From NCBI GenBank assembly GCA_031267995.1, contig JAIRXZ010000070.1, positions 1-14,225 on the forward strand: a DNA stretch of 14,225 bases, read 5' to 3'. The position numbers were made by a program, and so were the translations under genes. This DNA is from Odoribacteraceae bacterium (GTDB lineage: Bacteria; Bacteroidota; Bacteroidia; Bacteroidales; Marinifilaceae). This document shows, one piece after another, positions 1 to 5,805 of this stretch (the stretch's first letter is position 1; each line of letters starts with the position of its first letter). Below the pieces are notes generated by a model that saw only the letters and a list, made by a program, of their open reading frames with translations, had not been told where the DNA came from and searched no databases.

Positions 1-210
1 TTTCGTCATTGTCATCATCGGGGTGCACACGCGGGAAAGGGCGCACACGCAGGGGCGCCCCTACGTTTCGTTGGAGAATGTTGTAGGGACGAATAATTAT
101 TCGCCAAACATGTTTCGTCAGTGTCATCATCGGGGTGCGCGGGGAAGGGCGAATAATTATTCGCCCCTACAGCAGCATTGTCATCATCGGGATGCACACG
201 CGGGAAAGGG
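1..210. repeat. cluster of palindromic REP-like repeats
   Basis: Two repeat families alternate in a gene-free stretch. Family one contains GTCATCATCGGGRTGC followed by a GGGAAAGGG-like tail and occurs three times, starting near 11, 123 and 180. Family two is a short palindromic element with conserved ends GGGCG and CGCCCCTAC. A perfect 20-bp palindrome, GGGCGAATAATTATTCGCCC, lies at 147-166. An inverted copy with a mutated arm lies at 83-105, keeping the 14-bp core CGAATAATTATTCG at 90-103. A third element at about 37-63 keeps the conserved ends but has a different middle and contains AGGGGCGCCCCT at 51-62. The layout resembles REP/BIME clusters, in which such palindromes may be mobilised by RAYT-type proteins; none is encoded here. 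Short ORFs across it are translated repeat. Confidence 0.75.
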
Positions 211-214
211 AGCA

Positions 215-682
215 TCAAGTCGCCCTTTTCCCCTTGAAAGTCACGCGGGTCTCCATGGAATCCATGATCACGGCCTTCACCTCGGCGTCGATATCATCCC
301 CGTCGATGGTGCCGGTGGCCTGCACGCGCAGGGGGATGTTATTATAGGTGTAACTGAACGAGATGTTCAGCTGGTAACGCTGCTTGCCCGCCCGCGTCAC
401 CGGTCGCACGGAGCAGCTGCCGGAGGTGAAGGAGAAGACCTGGCCGTTGGGGAGCGCCAGGCGAGGGATCTTCACCACCACGCTGTCCTCGTGCACGCGC
501 TGCAGCTCCAGGCGCAGCGGGAGGGTCATTTGCATTAACTCGATGGAGGTGGTGCCGTCGTACTTGCCGGCTACCGCCCGACCGTGATCGTCCTTGCCGC
601 GGGGGGCGGCAACGGCCATCGTGGCGGCCAGGAGGGTGGCCAGGAGGGTTGTCGCCAGAACGCGTTTGTGAGTGGTTGTCAT
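215..682 (-). CDS. secreted calycin-like hypothetical protein
   Basis: This 155-residue protein starts with a clear signal peptide: the basic n-region MTTTHKR, then a hydrophobic stretch rich in L, A and T, ending around AVAAP (residues 24-28). There is no lipobox cysteine, so a periplasmic location is likely. The mature part (about 36-152) begins VAGKYDGT and alternates hydrophobic and polar residues in strand-like blocks, with TGTIDGDDI near 122-131 and VTFKGK at the end. That pattern is what I recall of the small calycin-like beta-barrel proteins of Bacteroidales (Pfam Calycin_like). The family call is from pattern memory and moderate; no ligand or function can be given. The stop lies next to the repeat cluster. 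A -7 box at 714-721 precedes the gene, and it is divergent from the metallopeptidase. Confidence 0.72.
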   Translation of the reverse strand: MTTTHKRVLATTLLATLLAATMAVAAPRGKDDHGRAVAGKYDGTTSIELMQMTLPLRLELQRVHEDSVVVKIPRLALPNGQVFSFTSGSCSVRPVTRAGKQRYQLNISFSYTYNNIPLRVQATGTIDGDDIDAEVKAVIMDSMETRVTFKGKRAT

Positions 683-713
683 AGTGCCTTGTATTGGTTA
701 CTTTTTTCGCGCC

Positions 714-721
714 CGAAGTTA
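714..721 (-). promoter_or_regulatory. -7 box (TAACTTCG) for the calycin-like gene
   Basis: The octamer TAACTTCG on the minus strand fits the Bacteroidetes -7 pattern TAnnTTTG with one change. It lies 31 nt before the ATG at 682. No TTTG is seen at the -33 position. Instead the 12-bp perfect palindrome CGCCGGCCGGCG (741-752) begins 19 nt upstream. Confidence 0.5.
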
Positions 722-816
722 AGGAAAAGATTCGATAAGCCGCCGGCCGGCGATAAAAAACCACCCGATGATGGTCGCGGGCGACCGCGAGGGGCGGGAA
801 AGCTCCCCGTTTTCGC

Positions 817-824
817 TACCTTCG
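817..824 (+). promoter_or_regulatory. -7 box (TACCTTCG) for the M3 peptidase
   Basis: TACCTTCG lies 27 nt before the ATG at 852. Its position argues against the upstream in-frame ATG at 768, which would put the promoter inside the coding region. There is no recognisable -33 TTG. Confidence 0.55.
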
Positions 825-851
825 CGGCCATTATCAAGTAAAACCAAGCAC

Positions 852-2873
852 ATGACAGCAACAGGACGCGCGGGGGGGAATCCCCTGCTGGAGGAGTTCG
901 AGTTTCCGCCGTTCGACCGGATCGAGGTGGAGCATTACCAACCCGCTTTCGAGGCGGCCATCGTCGAGGCGCGGCGGGAGATCGAGCAGGTGGTGGAGAA
1001 CGCGGAGGCGCCCACGTTCGAGAACACGATCGCGGCTCTCGACCGGTGCGGGCGACGGCTGGAGCGGGTGGCTTCCATCTTTTCTAACCTCAATTCCGCC
1101 GCTACCAACGACAGGATGCAGGAGGTGGCGCGACGGGTTGCCCCGCTGCTGGCCGCTTTCCGTCACGAGGTGCACGCGAACGGGGAGCTGTTTGCCCGCA
1201 TCGAGGAGGCTCGCGAGGCGACGCCCCCCGGTGACGAGGAGCGGCGCGCCCTGGCGGAGAAGACGCGGCGGGATTTCGTCAGCGGCGGGGCGCACCTGGA
1301 CGAGGCGGCGCGGGGGCGGCTGCGGGAGATTGTCATCGAGCTGGCGAGCCTGGCCATCGAGTTTAGCGAGCGGGTGCTGGGGGATACCAACGAGTTTGTC
1401 CACCACGTCCGCGACGAGGCGGGGCTGGCCGGGCTGCCGGCGGGCGCGCGAGAGGCCGCGGCAATGGAGGCCAGGAGACGGGGCGAGGAGGGGTGGATGT
1501 TCACGCTGCACGCGCCGAGTTATTTCGCCTTCATGAAGTATGCCGATGACCGCGCCGGGAGGGAGAGGATGTTCCGCGCCCGCGCCTCCCGCGGGTTCCG
1601 GGGGAACGGGAACGACACGGGGGAGGTGGTCAAGCGGATCACCTCGCTGCGCCTGGAGCTGGCGCGGCTGACGGGGTTCGGTTGTCACGCCGAGCGCGTG
1701 TTGCGCGACAGGATGGCGGGTACTCCCGATGTCGTGAACCGGTTTATCGACGAGCTGTCAGGGCATTATCGCCCGGCGGCCAAACGGGAGGCGGCGGAGG
1801 TTTTTGCCCTGGCGGCAAGGGAGGGGACGACAGAGCCGCGGCCGTGGGACTGGAGTTATTTCTCCAACAAGCTGGGCGCGGAGTTGCACGGCGCGGATGA
1901 CGAGGTGCTGAAGCCGTATTTCCAGCTGGAACGGGTGGAGGAGGGGATTTTCGACCTCGCCCGGAGGCTGTACGGGATTAGTTTCGCGGAGGCGACGGGG
2001 GTGCCGCGGTATCACGAGGAGGTGCGCTGTTTCAAGGTGTTCGACGCGGACGGGGGGGAGCTGTCGCTGCTGTTCCTGGATTATTTCCCGCGGCAGGGGA
2101 AGGAGGGGGGAGCGTGGATGACGACGTTCCGCGAGCAGGCGACGGGGTGCCGACCGCAGGTGTCCCTGGTGATGAATTTTACCCGGCCAACGGAGACGCT
2201 GCCGTCGCTCCTGACGCTGGACGAGGTGACGACGTTTCTCCACGAGTTCGGCCACGCCCTGCACGGGATGCTGAGCCGGTGCGCGTACGCTTCTATCTCC
2301 GGGACGAACGTGTGCCGCGATTTCGTGGAGCTTCCCTCGCAGATCATGGAGTACTGGGTGCTGGAGAAGGAGTGGCTGGACACGTGGGCGGTGCATTACC
2401 TGACGGGGGAACGGATCCCCGCCGGGCTGGTGGAGAGGATCGAACGGGCGGGACGGTTCCTGGCCGGGTACGCGGGGGACAGGCAGCTGGGGCTGGGGAT
2501 GCTGGATATGGCCTGGCACTCGATCACGACGCCCGTGGAGGAGGGGCTACCGGAGTTTGAACGGCGGGCGATGGCGCGCTCCGGGGTGTTCCCGCCGGTG
2601 GAGGGGGCGTCCGTCTCTACCGCTTTCACGCATCTTTTTAGCGGCGGGTACGCGGCCGGTTATTACGGGTACAAGTGGGCGGAGGTGCTGGCGGCGGATG
2701 CTTTTTCGCTGTTCCGGGGGAGGGGGATTTTCGACCGGGATACCGCCGCCGCTTTCCGCCGCGAGGTGCTGGAACGGGGGGCATCGGCGCCGCCCGACGT
2801 GCTGTACCGGCGGTTCCGGGGGGCCGCGCCGTCGGTCAATGCCCTGCTGGAACGGGAGGGGTTGCTGGAATAG
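852..2873 (+). CDS. dcp: M3 family metallopeptidase, peptidyl-dipeptidase Dcp type
   Basis: A 673-residue zinc peptidase, close to the usual length of Dcp and oligopeptidase A (about 680). The zinc site HEFGHALH is at residues 464-471: ligands H464 and H468, catalytic E465, and third ligand E493 in DFVELPSQ exactly 25 residues after H468, as in family M3. SGTNV.RDFVELPSQ matches Dcp (SGTN.PRDFVE) better than OpdA. The usual proline there is cysteine (C488), which is unusual. The C-terminal SGGYAAGYYGYKWAEVLAAD is the conserved M3 substrate-side segment. There is no signal peptide, so it should be cytoplasmic, releasing dipeptides from the C-terminus of peptides. The start at 852 is chosen over 768 because the -7 box is at 817-824 and the family N-terminus (NPLL..F..PPF) follows directly. 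Codon use is very G-rich (many GGG and GCG). Confidence 0.95.
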   Translation: MTATGRAGGNPLLEEFEFPPFDRIEVEHYQPAFEAAIVEARREIEQVVENAEAPTFENTIAALDRCGRRLERVASIFSNLNSAATNDRMQEVARRVAPLLAAFRHEVHANGELFARIEEAREATPPGDEERRALAEKTRRDFVSGGAHLDEAARGRLREIVIELASLAIEFSERVLGDTNEFVHHVRDEAGLAGLPAGAREAAAMEARRRGEEGWMFTLHAPSYFAFMKYADDRAGRERMFRARASRGFRGNGNDTGEVVKRITSLRLELARLTGFGCHAERVLRDRMAGTPDVVNRFIDELSGHYRPAAKREAAEVFALAAREGTTEPRPWDWSYFSNKLGAELHGADDEVLKPYFQLERVEEGIFDLARRLYGISFAEATGVPRYHEEVRCFKVFDADGGELSLLFLDYFPRQGKEGGAWMTTFREQATGCRPQVSLVMNFTRPTETLPSLLTLDEVTTFLHEFGHALHGMLSRCAYASISGTNVCRDFVELPSQIMEYWVLEKEWLDTWAVHYLTGERIPAGLVERIERAGRFLAGYAGDRQLGLGMLDMAWHSITTPVEEGLPEFERRAMARSGVFPPVEGASVSTAFTHLFSGGYAAGYYGYKWAEVLAADAFSLFRGRGIFDRDTAAAFRREVLERGASAPPDVLYRRFRGAAPSVNALLEREGLLE

Positions 2874-2905
2874 ACGTTTCCGGAATAAACGTTGCCGGAA
2901 TAAAC
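2861..2905 (+). repeat. three 15-bp tandem repeats carrying in-frame stop codons
   Basis: Units at 2861-2875, 2876-2890 and 2891-2905 read GTTGCTGGAATAGAC, GTTTCCGGAATAAAC and GTTGCCGGAATAAAC. The unit is five codons long, so every copy keeps the peptidase frame. The first copy encodes its last residues and the true stop TAG; the next two each place a TAA in the same frame. Confidence 0.9.
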
Positions 2906-2932
2906 GAGACCCCGCCTGAACGACGGGGTCTC
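2897..2932 (-). terminator. intrinsic terminator of cysK
   Basis: GAGACCCCG (2906-2914) and CGGGGTCTC (2924-2932) form a perfect 9-bp stem with a 9-nt loop. Read on the minus strand it lies 24 nt after the cysK stop and is followed by GTTTATTCC, a weak U-tract. It is also downstream of the convergent peptidase gene, but on the plus strand no T-run follows, so it should serve cysK mainly. Confidence 0.7.
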
Positions 2933-2956
2933 TGCCAAAACACGCGGTTGTACGGA

Positions 2957-3898
2957 TTATAAAGGGTACTCATCAAACGCGTAGAGGATGGTCGAGAGGT
3001 AGCGCTCCCCCGTGTCAGGAAGGATGACCACCACGTTTTTCCCGGCGTTGCGGGGTCGCGTGGCTACGCTTGCCGCCGCGAAGACGGCTGCTCCCGACGA
3101 TATCCCCACCAACAACCCTTCGGTTTTGGCAAGTTCGCGGCTCGCGCGGATGGCGTCATCGTTGCCAACGGCGATGACCTCGTCCACGATGCCCGCGTGG
3201 TAGTTGCGAGGAATGAATCCGGCGCCGATGCCCTGTATCTTGTGCGGGGCGGGGGCGCCTCCCGACAGCACGGGCGAGTCCGCCGGCTCCACGGCAATGA
3301 CCTCCACGGAGGGTTTCAACTCCTTGAGACGGCGGCCGGTGCCGCTGACGGTGCCACCGGTGCCGACGCCGGCGACGAGGATGTCGACGAGGCCGGCGGT
3401 GTCGCGCCAGATCTCCTCCGCCGTGGAGCGATAGTGAACGTCGGGGTTCGACGGGTTGTCAAATTGCTGGAGGATGACGGCGCCCGGCGTGCGGTCGCGC
3501 AGGGTTTCGGCGCGGGCGATGGCTCCCTTCATTCCCTCGGCGCCAGGCGTTAACACGACGTTTGCTCCCAATGCTTTCAGGAGGTTGCGCCGCTCGAGGC
3601 TCATGGTTTCGGGCATCGTCAGGACGAGCTTGTAGCCCTTGGCCGCCGAGACGAAGGCCAGGCCAATGCCGGTGTTGCCGCTGGTGGGTTCGATGATGGT
3701 GGCGCCCGGCAATAAGGCTCCCCGCGCCTCGGCGTCCTCCACCATGGCCAGGGCAATGCGGTCTTTGACGCTGCCGGCCGGGTTGAAATATTCGAGCTTG
3801 GCGATGATCCGACAAATACCCCCCAGGGAGGTTAACTCCAACAGGGGGGTGTTGCCGATCAACTCCGTGAGCCGCTGAAAAATTCTTGTCGATGGCAT
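2957..3898 (-). CDS. cysK: cysteine synthase A (O-acetylserine sulfhydrylase)
   Basis: A 313-residue PLP enzyme making L-cysteine from O-acetylserine and sulfide in the cytoplasm. Seen: LTELIGNTPL near the N-terminus; NPAGSVKDR with the PLP lysine K45; the substrate loop TSGNTG; the phosphate-binding GTGGT; and GISSGAA near the C-terminus. Length is normal for CysK. The start at 3898 (MPSTRIF) is chosen over the upstream ATG at 3937: it matches where the family begins relative to IGNTP, and the promoter -7 box lies between the two. That box ends only 8 nt before the start codon, so the mRNA should have almost no leader. Substrate comes from EpsC, encoded 0.8 kb away on the same strand and separated by a response regulator gene on the other strand. 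Confidence 0.96.
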   Translation of the reverse strand: MPSTRIFQRLTELIGNTPLLELTSLGGICRIIAKLEYFNPAGSVKDRIALAMVEDAEARGALLPGATIIEPTSGNTGIGLAFVSAAKGYKLVLTMPETMSLERRNLLKALGANVVLTPGAEGMKGAIARAETLRDRTPGAVILQQFDNPSNPDVHYRSTAEEIWRDTAGLVDILVAGVGTGGTVSGTGRRLKELKPSVEVIAVEPADSPVLSGGAPAPHKIQGIGAGFIPRNYHAGIVDEVIAVGNDDAIRASRELAKTEGLLVGISSGAAVFAAASVATRPRNAGKNVVVILPDTGERYLSTILYAFDEYPL

Positions 3899-3906
3899 TT
3901 TTCGGG

Positions 3907-3937
3907 CAAAGGTAGGCGGGGGGGGGCGCGGTCGCAA
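3907..3937 (-). promoter_or_regulatory. promoter of cysK
   Basis: On the minus strand TTG (3935-3937) is followed after 20 nt by TACCTTTG (3907-3914), a full match to the Bacteroidetes -33/-7 pattern. The box is 8 nt from the cysK ATG, so transcription should start within a few bases of the start codon. Confidence 0.7.
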
Positions 3938-3968
3938 TCACACGTTCGTGGTATTTTCGCGGCTTTTT

Positions 3969-3999
3969 TTTGCGAGCGGGCGCGATTGTCCTACTTTCG
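3969..3999 (+). promoter_or_regulatory. promoter of the response regulator
   Basis: TTTG (3969-3972), a 19-nt spacer and TACTTTCG (3992-3999) fit the Bacteroidetes promoter pattern. The box is 17 nt before the ATG at 4017. A second -7-like TATTTTCG lies at 3952-3959. Confidence 0.6.
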
Positions 4000-4016
4000 T
4001 GCCCAAAAACAAAAAG

Positions 4017-4658
4017 ATGCGTCCCTTTATCCTGGCCGATAACCAGTACGTTACCCGTACCGGCGTCGCCGCGCTGCTCCTGCGGGAGGCGTTGGCGGGC
4101 GTCGTCCTGGAGGTGGCGTCGCCGACGGAGCTGATGGCCGGCCTGGCGCGCTACCCGGAGGCGGCGGTGGTGCTGGATTACACGCTTTTCGGGTTTTCCG
4201 AGGCGCAAATGCTGAATGCCGGGGCGCGGTATCGCCGGTCGCTGTGGATTCTCTTTTCCGATGATTTGTCGCTGCCCTTCCTGCGCCGGGCGCTGCTGCC
4301 AGGACAACGGTTTGGCGCCGTGATGAAGGGGGATGCCGGGGAGGAGATTGTCGCTGCCCTGGAACGTGCCGCGCGGGACGAGGTGTATATCTGCGAGCAT
4401 GTCGCACGATTGCTGGACGAGGGGGTGCCGCCGGTGGATGCTCCCGATCGACTCACGGCCAGCGAACGGGCGGTGCTGCACGAAATAGCGCTCGGCAAAA
4501 CGACAAAGGAGATTGCTTTTGAACAGTGTCTTAGCTTTCACACCATCAACACGCACAGGAAAAATATTTTCCGGAAACTCGACGTGAATAATGTCCACGA
4601 TGCTATCAAGTACGCGCTCCGCGCAGGCATTATCGACGCGGCCGAGTATTATATCTGA
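4017..4658 (+). CDS. LuxR/NarL-family response regulator
   Basis: A 213-residue DNA-binding regulator. The N-terminal receiver domain (1-110) keeps acidic D8, phospho-acceptor D54 (VVLDYTL), S81 and K104, but the second acidic residue of the usual DD pair is asparagine (ADN, residues 7-9), which may weaken Mg2+ binding or phosphorylation. The C-terminal LuxR helix-turn-helix spans about 147-205, with LTASERAVLHEIALG, TTKEIA and the recognition helix around HTINTHRKNIFRKL. The start at 4017 is placed just behind the promoter; the longer ORF from 3948 would include it. No histidine kinase is encoded nearby, so it is an orphan here. It lies divergent from cysK and convergent with epsC (stop codons 6 nt apart). 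Control of cysteine synthesis is a reasonable inference from position, not shown. Confidence 0.88.
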   Translation: MRPFILADNQYVTRTGVAALLLREALAGVVLEVASPTELMAGLARYPEAAVVLDYTLFGFSEAQMLNAGARYRRSLWILFSDDLSLPFLRRALLPGQRFGAVMKGDAGEEIVAALERAARDEVYICEHVARLLDEGVPPVDAPDRLTASERAVLHEIALGKTTKEIAFEQCLSFHTINTHRKNIFRKLDVNNVHDAIKYALRAGIIDAAEYYI

Positions 4659-4664
4659 TCCCCG

Positions 4665-5552
4665 CTAAATGCCTAATCCCCCGGTGAAGGCCGCCGTCGC
4701 CCGACGCTGTATGACGCGGGAACGCGGGGGGACGTCGCGCACTTGCCAGATGTTGCCCCCGATGACGGAGTCGTGGCCGATGGTGATGCTTCCCAGGATG
4801 GTCGAGTTGGAGTAGATGATGACGTTGTCCTCTATTATCGGGTGGCGCTGGAGGTTGAGGGGTATCCCCTCGTCGCCCAGGGTGAAGCTTTTGGCTCCCA
4901 GGGTGACGCCCTGGTAGAGGCGCACGTGGTTCCCGATGACGCAGGTTTCGCCGATGACGACGCCGGTGCCGTGGTCGATGCTGAAGTATTCGCCGACGCG
5001 GGCGCCGGGGTGGATGTCGATGCCCGTGGAGGAGTGGGCAAGCTCCGTGATGATCCGCGGGAGGACGGGGACGCCCAGCAGTAGCAGCTCGTGCGCCACG
5101 CGGTAGTATATCATCGCTTGCACGGCGGGGTAACAACAGATGACCTCGCCGTAACTGGTGGCGGCGGGGTCGCCCTCGCGGACGGCCTGGATGTCCGTGG
5201 ATAGCAGTCGCTTGATTTCCGGGAGACGCTCGATGAAGGCGAGGGCGAGGGTGGAGGCGCGCTCGCCCGGTGCATCGGGATCGTTGCCGAAGAAGCGGGA
5301 GCTTTTGTAGATTTGTTCGTCCAGCAGGGAGTAGAGGCGGGTTACGCGGACGTTCACGTGGAGGTCGGTGACGCGGCCGCTGTCGTCAAAGAAACCGGGG
5401 AAGAGGGTGGCTTTTACCAGGTTCATTACCTCCCGGATGGTGTCCATGTTGGGCAGGGAACGGGATGGACGCGGGATGAGTTGCTCTTGCCCGGCGTCGT
5501 CCCGCGTTAAGGCGTCCGAGGTCTTTTTCAGGATGTCAATCAGTGTGCTCAT
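4665..5552 (-). CDS. epsC: serine O-acetyltransferase, EpsC type
   Basis: A 295-residue enzyme making O-acetylserine from serine and acetyl-CoA, the first step of cysteine synthesis. The N-terminal helical region (1-170) is followed by left-handed beta-helix hexapeptide repeats (about 175-275). STGIDIHPGA carries D178 and H181, IDHGTG carries H194, and VIGETCVIG and YQGVTLGA follow, matching the CysE/EpsC active site. The region GIPLNLQRHPIIEDN (229-243) corresponds to the acetyl-CoA and RHP-IED segment. The protein ends GLGI; a C-terminal isoleucine is the residue that CysE inserts into the CysK active site in the cysteine synthase complex. The start at 5552 fits the family and follows a -7 box with a duplicated 21-bp leader. 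It converges on the response regulator gene. Confidence 0.94.
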   Translation of the reverse strand: MSTLIDILKKTSDALTRDDAGQEQLIPRPSRSLPNMDTIREVMNLVKATLFPGFFDDSGRVTDLHVNVRVTRLYSLLDEQIYKSSRFFGNDPDAPGERASTLALAFIERLPEIKRLLSTDIQAVREGDPAATSYGEVICCYPAVQAMIYYRVAHELLLLGVPVLPRIITELAHSSTGIDIHPGARVGEYFSIDHGTGVVIGETCVIGNHVRLYQGVTLGAKSFTLGDEGIPLNLQRHPIIEDNVIIYSNSTILGSITIGHDSVIGGNIWQVRDVPPRSRVIQRRATAAFTGGLGI

Positions 5553-5593
5553 GGGTGCTTGTTAAAATGAGGTGGGTGCGTGTTAAAATGGGG
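5552..5593 (-). repeat. 21-bp tandem duplication in the epsC leader
   Basis: On the plus strand TGGGTGCTTGTTAAAATG begins at 5552 and TGGGTGCGTGTTAAAATG at 5573. The 21-bp period has two mismatches. On the mRNA the repeat fills the whole space between the -7 box and the epsC ATG, and the inner copy reaches into the start codon. Confidence 0.85.
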
Positions 5594-5601
5594 CGAAGGT
5601 A
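5594..5601 (-). promoter_or_regulatory. -7 box (TACCTTCG) for epsC
   Basis: TACCTTCG on the minus strand lies 41 nt before the epsC ATG, directly upstream of the duplicated leader. No clear TTG at -33. Confidence 0.5.
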
Positions 5602-5628
5602 AAATAAAAAAGGTGAATCGTACGCGAA

Positions 5629-5747
5629 TATGGGTGTACTTCGTGCCCCATAACAGAAAAAAGAGGGGGATTTTGTGCCGCAGCGCTTCTCCTTTCCGCG
5701 ATAAAGGAGGGGTGCTGCTGCCGCGATGCCTCCCGTCCCGGCCGGGA
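5629..5747. other. three inverted repeats between divergent epsC and IMP dehydrogenase genes
   Basis: The 5553-5805 intergenic region has no gene. It holds TATGGG/CCCATA (5629-5634 and 5647-5652, 12-nt loop), CTCCTTT/AAAGGAG (5689-5695 and 5703-5709, 7-nt loop) and the perfect palindrome TCCCGGCCGGGA (5736-5747). They lie upstream of both -7 boxes and so are more likely DNA sites, or remnants, than leader RNA structures. Confidence 0.5.
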
Positions 5748-5766
5748 TTATTCCAAAACATTTTGT

Positions 5767-5774
5767 TACCTTCG
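5767..5774 (+). promoter_or_regulatory. -7 box (TACCTTCG) for IMP dehydrogenase
   Basis: TACCTTCG lies 31 nt before the ATG at 5806 and is followed at once by GCGTCACA. The -33 position holds no TTG; the palindrome TCCCGGCCGGGA ends 19 nt upstream. Confidence 0.55.
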
Positions 5775-5805
5775 CGTCACAAATCACCCGAAAACGAAAA
5801 ATTGT

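Noticed and set aside
1..210. CRISPR array
   Set aside because: Only three irregular copies with unequal spacing, palindromes that vary in their centres, and no cas genes.
23..538. 171-residue plus-strand frame over the repeat cluster
   Set aside because: Its first half is translated repeat (NNYSP, CHHRDAHAG) and its second half is antisense to the gene with a signal peptide.
768..851. Longer N-terminus for the M3 peptidase
   Set aside because: The added 28 residues contain the -7 box region, show no family similarity and do not form a signal peptide.
3459..4598. 379-residue minus-strand frame spanning cysK and the response regulator
   Set aside because: It overlaps cysK in another frame on the same strand and the regulator in antisense. 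Both real genes have family motifs and promoters between them, so it is a shadow.
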